Positions 7,636-14,086 of a stretch of DNA of 14,086 nt are shown here, in pieces. Numbering within the stretch: position 1 is the stretch's first letter; the number at the start of each line of letters is the position of its first letter. The notes beneath the pieces were generated by a model, which did not search any database, was not told the DNA's origin, and worked only from the letters and a program-made list of their open reading frames with translations. Position numbers and translations under genes: made by a program. Source of the stretch: Thermoplasmatota archaeon (lineage in GTDB: Archaea; Thermoplasmatota; E2; DHVEG-1); NCBI GenBank assembly GCA_018334795.1, contig JAGXLH010000038.1, positions 1-14,086 on the forward strand, read 5' to 3'.

Positions 7636-9210
7636 TTATTCTTCATCTAGTTCATCAATTATTCCTTCAACACCATCTGGTTCATGTTGTTTAAAGTAAG
7701 TTAAATCAATCATACTCCAATCGTCAACATCGTTTTTACCATTGTTTCCATTGGAATAACCAAGAACGTAACTTCCAAATTTATTATAATTCATACAACT
7801 CTCATAATTTTTCCAATATTCAATAGCATCCTGCTGCATCTGAAGCTGCGTTAAAATTGGAATGCCTTGCATGCCGCGCCTAATCTGAGTTGTATTATCA
7901 ATACCTGGATTGGTATCACCACGCAGGCTAAGCGTATGACCAAGCTCATGCATAAATCCACAGCTCATCGCGATTCGCTGCATCCGAGGAGTCAAAGCGG
8001 GTGGGAAAAACACGGTTCGATAAAACTTAGCATTACATGGGACACTTACCACATCATAAGCAAGTTTGTAATCCTGAGGATGAGCCCAACCAGCACTATG
8101 TACAATAACCGCATATCGAAAAATGCCTTTACGATCATCAGCGAAATGATATTTGTAATATTCAGAACCAATACCACCCTCTTGCATGATATATTCTTTG
8201 TGAAAATCAAGATATTCACCGCCACCGCCCATAATACCATCATCAATATGAAGGGTAATACCTTGATCTGAAAACTTATCTATCACCATCTGCTGACTTT
8301 CCTCCCAAAAAACATGCGTTTTTCCAAACAGTCCAGGTGCTTTTTCCATAAAATCCACTTCAACAAAAATATCCTGTCTAAATGGATTGGCACCATATTT
8401 TCTTAACTGGTACTCTTCACTATTCGGAATCCCATCATTATCTGGATCTAGGCTTGTATGATTATCAAAACTCATTGGATCATAACCCCATTTCCATTCC
8501 CACGCTGTTGGAATCCCATCATTATCAGGATCCTTATACCGATCATCAACATCTGGATCTGTATTTAACATATTTACTTCCGTCCAAAATGGAATACCAT
8601 CGCCATCAGCATCTGACTGATGAACATCAAACCAGATTTCAAAATCCTCACCATTATAATATCCCATTCCATCACTATCATTAAATGTATCATCACCGGT
8701 CCACCGACCAGTTCTAAAATCATAAACAATTGAAAAACTATCCATTTCAACACTATTAGAACCGAATAATTTCTTTTGATTTTCAAAAATCGTTACATCA
8801 ATTGTACACTTTTCCAGTTCCTCATCGACCTTTCTAAATGCTTGCCATCCAACATAATCCGTATCCCAGTCATTAATCTCATGACTCGTCCATACACCAT
8901 CATGAAGCACCCCTTCAAAATAATAACTGGGAACATTTTTCCAAGCAGTCCCAATCTTTCGCATCTGAGATTCAATACCCTTCTTTCGAATTCGATCAAT
9001 ATCTAAGGAAACCGCTTGCGTTGTCAATGGACTAATACGGTCATCAATCTCAGGTTCTTCTCTGGGCTCATCATCCGTAACTTCTTTTTCTTCACCAAAA
9101 TAAGCAAAACCATAATACAATCCTGAAAGAACTAAAAGTAATACGATAAAAACTGCTGCTCCAATCATAAATTTATCATTTGATTTCAAATCCATAATGA
9201 GAATCCCCAT
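7636..9210 (-). CDS. Membrane-anchored metalloprotease-like surface protein with thrombospondin type 3 repeats
   Basis: The protein has 524 residues. A single N-terminal membrane segment (about 14-37) serves as anchor or uncleaved signal, followed by an acidic linker (41-57). Residues about 199-263 hold three Asp-rich calcium-binding thrombospondin-3 type repeats (DADGDGIPFWTE, DPDNDGIPTAWE, DPDNDGIPNSEE). The C-terminal half carries HELGH (421-425) and a possible Met-turn in SCMNYNKFG (471-479), as in metzincin zinc proteases. However, the extended HExxHxxGxxH/D pattern is not exact: the glycine position is S428, and the nearest third ligand would be D432, one place late. The protein is probably an extracellular protease or a derived non-catalytic relative. 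The start at 9210 has no ribosome site; an in-frame ATG at 9195 is preceded by GGGG and may be the true one. A TATA-rich stretch lies at about 9250-9275. Confidence 0.78.
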   Translation of the reverse strand: MGILIMDLKSNDKFMIGAAVFIVLLLVLSGLYYGFAYFGEEKEVTDDEPREEPEIDDRISPLTTQAVSLDIDRIRKKGIESQMRKIGTAWKNVPSYYFEGVLHDGVWTSHEINDWDTDYVGWQAFRKVDEELEKCTIDVTIFENQKKLFGSNSVEMDSFSIVYDFRTGRWTGDDTFNDSDGMGYYNGEDFEIWFDVHQSDADGDGIPFWTEVNMLNTDPDVDDRYKDPDNDGIPTAWEWKWGYDPMSFDNHTSLDPDNDGIPNSEEYQLRKYGANPFRQDIFVEVDFMEKAPGLFGKTHVFWEESQQMVIDKFSDQGITLHIDDGIMGGGGEYLDFHKEYIMQEGGIGSEYYKYHFADDRKGIFRYAVIVHSAGWAHPQDYKLAYDVVSVPCNAKFYRTVFFPPALTPRMQRIAMSCGFMHELGHTLSLRGDTNPGIDNTTQIRRGMQGIPILTQLQMQQDAIEYWKNYESCMNYNKFGSYVLGYSNGNNGKNDVDDWSMIDLTYFKQHEPDGVEGIIDELDEE

Positions 9211-9450
9211 TCAACTACATCGATATACATTACTACCAAACTAATATTATTATTAACTTGTATATTATAAATATTTTGTTTATAATTTAATCTCTCGATT
9301 TATCAAATGAACAAACAAATCAGAGAGTTCCAAAGAAAAATACACGTAATTCGTTAATTAAAAAAACCTCATTTTTTTAAAATTGTTCATCTGGTATTAA
9401 TAAAAATATAAAATGTACTCTTTTATTAGCCCCTTCACGTTTAACCAGAG
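9211..9450. other. Intergenic stretch with promoter and terminator signals
   Basis: No gene is seen. The part near 9250-9275 is an AT-only run with TATA-like words serving the metalloprotease gene on the minus strand. The rest holds the hairpin listed separately and the tail of the tRNA-Glu transcript. Confidence 0.5.
9358..9380. terminator. Hairpin with T run downstream of tRNA-Glu
   Basis: TTAAAAAAA / TTTTTTTAA arms (9358-9366 and 9372-9380) enclose the loop cctca. On the minus strand this gives a seven-T run about 70-80 bases after the tRNA-Glu 3' end, the first clear stop signal for that transcript. Confidence 0.45.
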
Positions 9451-9525
9451 TGCTCCCATCGGGATTCGAACCCGAGTCTAAGCCTCGAGAGGGCTTGATG
9501 ATTGGCCGGACTACACTATGGGAGC
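9451..9525 (-). tRNA. tRNA-Glu, anticodon CUC
   Basis: The minus strand folds into a full cloverleaf of 75 bases. The acceptor is GCTCCCA/TGGGAGC with discriminator A, the D arm GTGTAGTCCGGCC is typical of tRNA-Glu, and the anticodon stem is AAGCC/GGCTT. The loop CTCTCGA gives CTC (9487-9489), and the T arm is TCGGG-TTCGAAT-CCCGA. CCA is not encoded and there is no intron. It lies 10 bases after the stop of the SAMP-like gene on the same strand, so it may be cut from a joint transcript. It would read GAG codons; a UUC isoacceptor is expected elsewhere. Confidence 0.95.
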
Positions 9526-9535
9526 AAATGAATAA

Positions 9536-9775
9536 TTAACCTTTTGAAGTAATCTCCAACACGCTTAGATTCATATTTTCGGTAATTTTTGTTGTTTCAG
9601 GTATAGGTCTTTCTTTGTAAAGAACAACTATGGTGTCTAAATCAAATCCTAATTTTGTAACCACTGAACTAATTGTATCGTCTACAGCAGCAGTAACTTT
9701 TTCACTCGTTTTCTTTTGTGGTAAATTCACTGTTACTTCCAAAGGAATCGATATCCATATAAAAAACGGTATCAT
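9536..9775 (-). CDS. SAMP2-like small ubiquitin-fold modifier (ThiS/MoaD/Urm1 type) with a one-glycine tail
   Basis: The small protein (79 residues from the ATG at 9775) has a core resembling the haloarchaeal modifier SAMP2. A first strand LEVTVNL is followed by AAVDDTISSVVTKLGFD, then DTIVVLYKERPIPETTKI, which parallels the VTVLVDGRPVPED segment of SAMP2, then a last strand LSVLEI. Such beta-grasp proteins end in GG, which is adenylated for protein conjugation or for sulfur transfer to tRNA wobble uridine. Here the tail reads ITSKG, so the second-last glycine is lysine. A start at the TTG at 9742 would give 68 residues, close to SAMP2, and would drop a hydrophobic lead (MIPFFIWIS) unusual for the family. 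No ribosome site marks either start. Longer readings into the tRNA-Ser gene are shadows. Family assignment is by pattern. Confidence 0.68.
   Translation of the reverse strand: MIPFFIWISIPLEVTVNLPQKKTSEKVTAAVDDTISSVVTKLGFDLDTIVVLYKERPIPETTKITENMNLSVLEITSKG
9753..9761 (+). promoter_or_regulatory. Candidate TATA box for tRNA-Ser
   Basis: A TATA-like word (ATATAAAAAA at roughly 9752-9761) lies about 58 bases before the tRNA-Ser 5' end, which would give a leader of about 30 bases. The same AT-rich block read on the other strand (TTTTTTATAT) could serve the SAMP-like gene. Confidence 0.3.
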
Positions 9776-9815
9776 TAAGGTTTTGCAACAGAAAAAAAGT
9801 ATTTTCCAGTTTTCT

Positions 9816-9901
9816 GCTGGGGTAGCCAAGCCCGGCCTACGGCGGTGGTCTCGAAAACCACTGGTGTTTTCACCACAAGGGTTCAAATCCCTTCCCCAGC
9901 G
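9816..9901 (+). tRNA. tRNA-Ser, anticodon CGA
   Basis: A class II cloverleaf of 86 bases. The acceptor is GCTGGGG/CCCCAGC with discriminator G, and the anticodon stem is GTGGT/ACCAC. The loop CTCGAAA gives CGA (9852-9854). The long variable arm has stem GGTG/CACC (9863-9866 and 9871-9874), and the T arm is AAGGG-TTCAAAT-CCCTT. No intron and no encoded CCA. It reads UCG codons. It is followed immediately by a seven-T run (9902-9908), the terminator. Confidence 0.96.
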
Positions 9902-9908
9902 TTTTTTT
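9902..9908 (+). terminator. T-run terminator of tRNA-Ser
   Basis: Seven T follow the discriminator base of tRNA-Ser directly, the usual way an archaeal tRNA transcript ends. Confidence 0.7.
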
Positions 9909-10061
9909 ACTAGTATGTTTTCGCGATTATTGATTAGAAATTATTTTTGATTAAAGAGGTGAATAATCTTTGTGTAAAATAGTATTAAAATAAGGAAAAA
10001 GGAAAAAGAATCCAGAATTCAAGTTTTTTTATACATAAAACTGAAATAGATATAGATTATT

Positions 10062-10130
10062 ATGAAATATCAATCAGGTGAGGCAAAAGAACATTATAAA
10101 AGAAGTATGAATGATAATTTAGCTAAATAA
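10062..10130 (+). CDS. Possible 22-codon upstream ORF in the katG leader region
   Basis: ATG at 10062 opens a 22-codon frame (MKYQSGEAKEHYKRSMNDNL and two more) that ends at 10130, 53 bases before katG. A TATA-like word, TTTATACAT (about 10027-10035), lies roughly 30 bases before this ATG, so a leaderless short message is possible. It could be a leader peptide, a small protein or chance. No homology can be judged. Confidence 0.2.
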   Translation: MKYQSGEAKEHYKRSMNDNLAK

Positions 10131-10144
10131 AACAAAATCTTAGT

Positions 10145-10175
10145 ACCGACTTTAATAATAAAAAAATTATCGGAG
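10145..10175 (+). promoter_or_regulatory. katG proximal promoter and ribosome site
   Basis: ACCGACTTTAATAATA (10145-10160) resembles an archaeal BRE (ACCGA) plus TATA element about 30 bases before the ATG. GGAG at 10172-10175 is eight bases before the ATG at 10184. The first ten bases recur at 12391-12400 ahead of the DUF454 gene. Confidence 0.45.
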
Positions 10176-10183
10176 AAAAAATT

Positions 10184-12379
10184 ATGAAAGATAAAAACAA
10201 GTGTCCAGTAACTGGAATGTCTCATAAACCAATCGCAGGTGGGGGCACGTCAAATCAAGACTGGTGGCCAAACCAATTAAACCTCAAAATTCTTCATCAA
10301 CATTCACAAAAAAGCAATCCAATGGAAGAAGATTTCAACTATGCTGAAGAATTCAAAAAACTTGACTTAAAATCAGTGAAAAAAGACCTCTATGCACTAA
10401 TGACTGACTCAAAAGACTGGTGGCCTGCTGATTATGGTCACTATGGCGGATTGTTCATCAGAATGGCATGGCACAGTGCAGGTACCTACCGGATGGGCGA
10501 TGGCCGTGGAGGAGCAGGATCTGGTAACCAACGCTTGCCACCACTTAATAGCTGGCCAGATAATGCAAATCTTGACAAAGCACGCCGATTATTATGGCCT
10601 CTCAAACAAAAATATGGCAAAAGAATCTCTTGGGCTGATCTGATGGTTTTAGCAGGTAACTGTGCGCTTGAATCAATGGGTTTTAAAACATTTGGTTTTG
10701 CTGGAGGACGTGAGGATATTTGGGAACCAGAAGAGGACGTCTACTGGGGTAGTGAAGACACATGGCTTGATGATAAACGGTACAGTGGTGACCGTGATCT
10801 TGAAAACCCGCTTGCTGCTGTACAGATGGGATTGATTTATGTGAATCCTGAAGGTCCCAATGGCAAACCAGATCCTGCTGCATCAGGAGTTGATGTCCGT
10901 GAGACATTTGCTCGCATGGCTATGAACGACGAAGAGACTGTTGCCCTTGTTGCTGGTGGGCACACGTTTGGTAAATGTCATGGTGCTGGAGATGCATCTC
11001 ATGTTGGTCCTGAACCAGAAGCTGCGGGTATCGAGGAGCAAGGACTAGGTTGGAAAAATAGTTATGGTAGTGGTAAAGGAGACGATACTATCACTAGTGG
11101 CATCGAAGGTGCATGGACACCGAAACCAACTCAATGGGATATGGGTTATTTTGACATGTTATTTGGGTATGAATGGGAAAAGGTAAAAAGTCCTGCAGGA
11201 GCCTGGCAATGGGTTCCAAAAAATATCGATGAAAAGGATAAAGTGGAAGGTGCGCATGATTCATCGAAACGGTATCCCCCAATTATGACCACTGCAGATC
11301 TTTCTTTGCGATTTGACCCGGCTTATGAAAAGATAGCACGTCGCTTTCAAAAAAATCCTGATGAGTTCGCTGATGCTTTTGCTCGTGCATGGTTCAAACT
11401 AACCCATCGAGACATGGGTCCAAGGTCACGTTATCTTGGTCCGGAGGTTCCAGAAGAGGACCTCATCTGGCAGGATCCAATTCCATCAGTTGATCATGAG
11501 CTTATCAACGAAGAAGATATTGCTGAACTCAAGAAAAAAATCCTTTCCTCTGAATTGTCGATTTCAGAACTAGTTTCAACTGCTTGGGCGTCAGCATCCA
11601 CATTCAGAGACTCAGATAAACGTGGTGGCGCAAATGGAGCACGAATTCGTCTTGCACCACAAAAGGATTGGGAAGTCAACCAGCCAAAACAACTAAAGAA
11701 CGTATTACAGACCCTTGAAAACATTCAAAAAGAGTTCAATAATGCACAATCAAATAAAAAAAAGGTCTCACTTGCTGATTTGATTGTCTTAGGAGGCACC
11801 GCCGGTGTTGAACAAGCTGCAAAGAATGCAGGATATGATATAATTGTTCCTTTCAAACCAGGACGTATGGATGCATCACAAAATCAAACTGATGTTGAGG
11901 CATTTGCAGTCCTTGAACCCGTTGCAGATGGATTCCGTAACTATCAGAAAACTAACTATTCTGTTTCAGCTGAAGAACTTCTGTTAGATCGCGCGCAACT
12001 GTTAACGTTAACTGCTCCTGAGATGACCGTTCTTATCGGTGGTATGCGTGTGTTGAACACAAACTTCAAACAATCACGACAGGGTGTTTTTACAAAGCGA
12101 CCTGAGATGCTAACTAATGACTTCTTTGTGAATCTACTTGACATGAGTACAACATGGAAGCCTGTCTCCGAGAAAAAAGACGTGTTTGAAGGCCGAGATC
12201 GTGAAACCGGGGAATTAAAATGGACTGGTACTCGAGTGGATCTTATCTTTGGTTCAAACTCGCAGCTTCGAGCAATCGCTGAAGTATATGGGTGTGATGA
12301 TTCAGAAGAAAAATTTGTTCATGATTTTGTGTCTGCTTGGAGTAAAGTGATGAATGCTGATCGATTTGATCTTTCTTAA
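10184..12379 (+). CDS. katG: Catalase-peroxidase KatG
   Basis: A full-length (731 residues) heme enzyme that breaks down hydrogen peroxide (catalase) and oxidises organic donors (peroxidase). The N-terminal heme domain shows distal RMAWH (R93, W96, H97), WPDN with D126, LIYVNPEGP with Y219, RMAMNDEE with M245, proximal GGHTFGK with H260, W311 and D372. W96-Y219-M245 is the covalent adduct needed for catalase activity, so a true bifunctional enzyme is expected. R409 matches the mobile arginine of other KatGs. The C-terminal half (from about 450) is the usual heme-free duplicate domain. The protein starts with the typical CPVTG segment. Its codons are visibly less AT-rich than those of neighbouring genes, which fits acquisition from bacteria, where the family is common. 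It likely protects against peroxide, including light-driven oxidants. Confidence 0.98.
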   Translation: MKDKNKCPVTGMSHKPIAGGGTSNQDWWPNQLNLKILHQHSQKSNPMEEDFNYAEEFKKLDLKSVKKDLYALMTDSKDWWPADYGHYGGLFIRMAWHSAGTYRMGDGRGGAGSGNQRLPPLNSWPDNANLDKARRLLWPLKQKYGKRISWADLMVLAGNCALESMGFKTFGFAGGREDIWEPEEDVYWGSEDTWLDDKRYSGDRDLENPLAAVQMGLIYVNPEGPNGKPDPAASGVDVRETFARMAMNDEETVALVAGGHTFGKCHGAGDASHVGPEPEAAGIEEQGLGWKNSYGSGKGDDTITSGIEGAWTPKPTQWDMGYFDMLFGYEWEKVKSPAGAWQWVPKNIDEKDKVEGAHDSSKRYPPIMTTADLSLRFDPAYEKIARRFQKNPDEFADAFARAWFKLTHRDMGPRSRYLGPEVPEEDLIWQDPIPSVDHELINEEDIAELKKKILSSELSISELVSTAWASASTFRDSDKRGGANGARIRLAPQKDWEVNQPKQLKNVLQTLENIQKEFNNAQSNKKKVSLADLIVLGGTAGVEQAAKNAGYDIIVPFKPGRMDASQNQTDVEAFAVLEPVADGFRNYQKTNYSVSAEELLLDRAQLLTLTAPEMTVLIGGMRVLNTNFKQSRQGVFTKRPEMLTNDFFVNLLDMSTTWKPVSEKKDVFEGRDRETGELKWTGTRVDLIFGSNSQLRAIAEVYGCDDSEEKFVHDFVSAWSKVMNADRFDLS

Positions 12380-12390
12380 TCAAAAAAATA

Positions 12391-12404
12391 ACCGACTTTA
12401 TAAC
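12391..12404 (+). promoter_or_regulatory. BRE/TATA-like element repeating the katG upstream word
   Basis: ACCGACTTTATAAC combines a BRE-like ACCGA with TTTATAA. Its first ten bases equal those at 10145-10154 before katG. Initiation would be expected near 12421-12428, giving a message that covers the following short frame and the DUF454 gene. Confidence 0.4.
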
Positions 12405-12420
12405 CTCTTAAGAATAATCT

Positions 12421-12516
12421 ATGAGAACGATTAAGAGTCTACCTATTGAAGGTAACCTTTCAGGAGGATTAAACGAAGGAATCACAATCAGTATAATGAT
12501 TTCAAAAAATTTGTGA
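12421..12516 (+). CDS. Possible 31-codon small ORF before the DUF454 gene
   Basis: ATG at 12421 lies about 21 bases after a TATA-like element. It opens a 31-codon frame beginning MRTIKSLPIEGNLSGGLNEG. Its stop TGA (12514-12516) lies five bases before the ATG of the DUF454 gene and overlaps an alternative GTG start (GTGA), so translational coupling is possible. It has no recognisable family. A perfect AGGAGG at 12462-12467 inside it has no start codon at the right distance. An inverted repeat CTCTTAA/TTAAGAG (12405-12411, 12431-12437) spans its beginning. It may be a leader or chance. Confidence 0.25.
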   Translation: MRTIKSLPIEGNLSGGLNEGITISIMISKNL

Positions 12517-12521
12517 TAGAT

Positions 12522-12890
12522 ATGATAAAAAGTTTGTATATTGGTATTGGTACGTTTTCTCTTGGAATTGGTATCATAGGTATTGTTGTACCGTTACTTC
12601 CAACGACTCCCTTTTTACTTCTTTCAGCTGCATGCTATGCTAAAGGATCGGAAAGAATGTATCACTGGTTTATTAATATCAAATGGATCGGTAAGGCTAT
12701 CAAAAATTATCATGAAGGAAATGGAATTTCAACAAAGGGAAAAATTATTTCTATCTTATTTTTATGGACAACTATCCTTATTTCAATGAGCTTTATGTGG
12801 CCTAATATTCTTGTCCAACTTTTATTGATCATCATTGCGATGAGTGTAACATATCATATTATTAGTTTAAAAACAATGAAGAACGAATAA
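12522..12890 (+). CDS. DUF454 / YbaN-family small membrane protein
   Basis: The 122-residue protein matches DUF454 (E. coli YbaN type). The family core GIIGIVVPLLPTTPFLLLSA (about residues 16-35) is followed by ACYAKGSERMYHWFINIKWIGKAIKNYHEG. Two further hydrophobic segments make up the C-terminus (about 70-86 and 91-112). These are inner-membrane proteins of unknown function, often near heme or iron genes; here the upstream neighbour is the heme enzyme KatG. The ATG at 12522 is preferred because GTGAT (12513-12517), complementary to the 16S tail, lies four bases before it. A GTG at 12513 would add three residues. It is on the same strand as katG, 142 bases downstream, and shares a 10-base promoter-like word with it. 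Confidence 0.88.
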   Translation: MIKSLYIGIGTFSLGIGIIGIVVPLLPTTPFLLLSAACYAKGSERMYHWFINIKWIGKAIKNYHEGNGISTKGKIISILFLWTTILISMSFMWPNILVQLLLIIIAMSVTYHIISLKTMKNE

Positions 12891-13183
12891 CAGAATTATT
12901 CCAAAAACCATTTTTCTACCATTCATTACTATCTTTCCTTTAGAAATAAGATTAAACTAGTGGGGTATTTAAAAAAGAAACAGATTTTTAGCACATATAT
13001 TTTATAAAATTGAAAAATGGGTTTTATTTGGCAAAGAATATATAAAGGAGGAGCACACATAATAGTATGGGGACATAATTTTTACAGCCAGTAATGAAAA
13101 AAAAGTCGTTGATACATTCTTTTTTTGATGGCGTAAAAATATAATGACTCTACAAGTAAAATGAGTTAAATGAAGGAGAAAAA
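12891..13183 (+). promoter_or_regulatory. Gene-free stretch with a strong TATA box
   Basis: No credible gene is seen. TATATAAA at 13039-13046 is the best TATA box in the window. It runs straight into AGGAGG (13046-13051), which has no start codon at a useful distance. Initiation is expected near 13065-13070, giving a leader of roughly 115 bases for the small gene at 13184. Several very short frames (for example 13094-13144, 16 codons) occur in this leader and a seven-T run lies near 13120, so a small RNA or a regulated leader is possible. Confidence 0.35.
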
Positions 13184-13345
13184 ATGACTAGGAAAAAAAC
13201 TATTGTTATTAAACTCATTAAAAAGAAAACAGGTGAAAAGATACGAACGATTCGATTTAGAAAACCATCTGAATTCGACTATTTTTTAAACAGTTTTAAA
13301 AAAATGAGATATCCTGGATATGACTGGGAATACTTAAAAAAATAA
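13184..13345 (+). CDS. Small basic protein of 53 residues, unknown function
   Basis: ATG at 13184 is preceded by AAGGAG (13173-13178) at five bases, the clearest ribosome site in the right part of the window. The frame runs 53 codons to TAA at 13343-13345. The product is rich in Lys and Arg (MTRKKTIVIKLIKKKTGEK at the start) and ends in an aromatic-rich tail (MRYPGYDWEYLKK). It has no membrane segment and no cysteine. The alternating basic and hydrophobic first strands could bind nucleic acid, but this is a guess. No family is recognised. It stands alone, well separated from its neighbours. Confidence 0.6.
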   Translation: MTRKKTIVIKLIKKKTGEKIRTIRFRKPSEFDYFLNSFKKMRYPGYDWEYLKK

Positions 13346-14086
13346 ATAATAAACATACTCTTTTGAATCTCTGTATCGAATCTGTTTCCAACATTCTTTT
13401 TAATAAACGAAAAAATTACATTAACGGTAAATTTATTTATAATTTAAATATTGGAAGAATTATCCATATTCCGTTTCCCATATGAAATTCTCTCCTTTTG
13501 GCAAACGTGATCACAACCCATGCATACGAAGCATTTTTTTTAAAACCAGTTAATCCTGCTTCATTCGTGGAACAATTTTTTTTACAAACACCAAATCAAT
13601 ACATTTTTTGTTTCTTTGAATGCTGAAAAACACTTTTCCTTCACGACAATGAGATAAGTAATAGATATAGACTGATAAATAGGAAAAATGGTCAATAAAA
13701 AAATTGAGAAGAGTAACAGGATGATTAATGCAAAAGAAATAAAGAGAAGAAATAATCGCCAGTCCTAAAACAAAACAAAAAACTAGAAAGTGTTGAGATA
13801 AAAGGAAATATAACTCCAAATTTAAGAAATTTTTTCTTTGTGACTAAGAACTGCAATAAATTTTATCACTATGATTGTATAAAACAATCCTGTGGGTTTC
13901 AGTACTTTTCCAAAAATCATGATGTTATTCTTTTATTCTATGAATAATCCGATGGTCTACTAAATTTTTTCGTAGATTTTGGACCTTTTAAACTCTGCTT
14001 TAAAATGAATGGAAGTAGTTCACTTTTTTGTTGAAAAAATGGATTTTAATTTCGTGATAAATGAGGGTCATCAATAATTTTTCATC
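13346..14086. other. Gene-poor right end
   Basis: More than 700 bases hold no convincing gene on either strand. What can be seen: a 14-codon minus-strand frame (13437-13481) with AGGAGA at a good distance before its ATG; an 89-codon minus-strand frame (13550-13819) that needs a TTG start and has no ribosome site; a T8 run at 13533-13540; and a weak inverted repeat CTAC...GTAG within GGTC...GACC near 13954-13985. The remainder is AT-rich sequence with many stops, possibly remnants of decayed genes or the spacer before a gene outside the window. Confidence 0.5.

Noticed and set aside
7867..8271. 134-codon plus-strand frame inside the metalloprotease gene, and similar long frames at 8382-8684 and 8776-9006
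   Set aside because: They are antisense shadows of the Asp/Gly-rich protease gene with no family pattern and no promoter.
9776..9886. N-terminal extension of the SAMP-like frame through the tRNA-Ser region
   Set aside because: The extra 37 codons are antisense to the tRNA-Ser gene and have no resemblance to the family. The modifier fits a start at 9775 or 9742.
13437..13481. 14-codon minus-strand frame preceded by AGGAGA
   Set aside because: The ribosome site is good, but the product is only 14 residues and no homology or continuation of a decayed gene could be seen after the stop.
13550..13819. 89-codon minus-strand frame encoding a Phe/Leu-rich, membrane-like protein
   Set aside because: It needs a TTG start with no ribosome site, its composition is what AT-rich noncoding DNA gives, and no family pattern is seen. 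A real small membrane protein cannot be fully excluded.
1..14086. CRISPR arrays, insertion sequences or transposases
   Set aside because: No regularly spaced repeats, no transposase motifs and no terminal inverted repeats with target duplications were found. The katG-flanking 10-base repeat is better explained as promoter elements.

Overview
The window reads as an AT-rich archaeal chromosome fragment. Two tRNA genes have archaeal features: tRNA-Ser has a long variable arm and discriminator G, and neither gene encodes CCA. TATA boxes sit 20-30 bases before starts or leaders, short GGTGG/GGAG-type ribosome sites are present, and the genes include a SAMP2-like ubiquitin-fold protein and TrkA/RCK channel proteins. 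A euryarchaeal or Thermoplasmatota-like lineage would fit the mix of secreted PKD-like and thrombospondin-3 proteins with a heliorhodopsin, but the lineage cannot be settled from this window.

Left part (1-5900). A truncated secreted protein on the minus strand is followed, on the plus strand, by a two-gene potassium channel operon: a 2-TM pore with RCK domain, overlapped by 4 bases by a stand-alone RCK protein. Convergent with it, across a perfect hairpin terminator, is a heliorhodopsin. It keeps the Schiff-base lysine, the counterion glutamate and the family's C-terminal signature, and it carries an extra N-terminal CxxC...CxxC zinc ribbon. Divergent from the rhodopsin is a large UvrD-type helicase fused to a PD-(D/E)XK nuclease. 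The shared promoter region holds a 17-base palindrome.

Middle part (5960-9910). Two minus-strand membrane or surface genes come first: an unusual fusion of a UPF0104/AglD-type flippase-like membrane domain to a SAM methyltransferase, and a membrane-anchored metalloprotease-like protein with calcium-binding thrombospondin-3 repeats. Then come tRNA-Glu(CUC), a SAMP2-like small modifier gene 10 bases from it, and tRNA-Ser(CGA) on the opposite strand.

Right part (9910-14086). A full-length catalase-peroxidase (katG) is less AT-rich than its neighbours and probably of bacterial origin. It is followed by a DUF454/YbaN small membrane protein. A shared 10-base promoter-like word lies before each. 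The last 1.2 kb is gene-poor, with one convincing 53-residue basic protein (13184-13345).

The most notable item is the zinc-ribbon heliorhodopsin. Heliorhodopsins have been proposed to be light sensors linked to oxidative stress; katG and a redox/ligand-gated type channel lie in the same window, but a functional link is only inferred from proximity.
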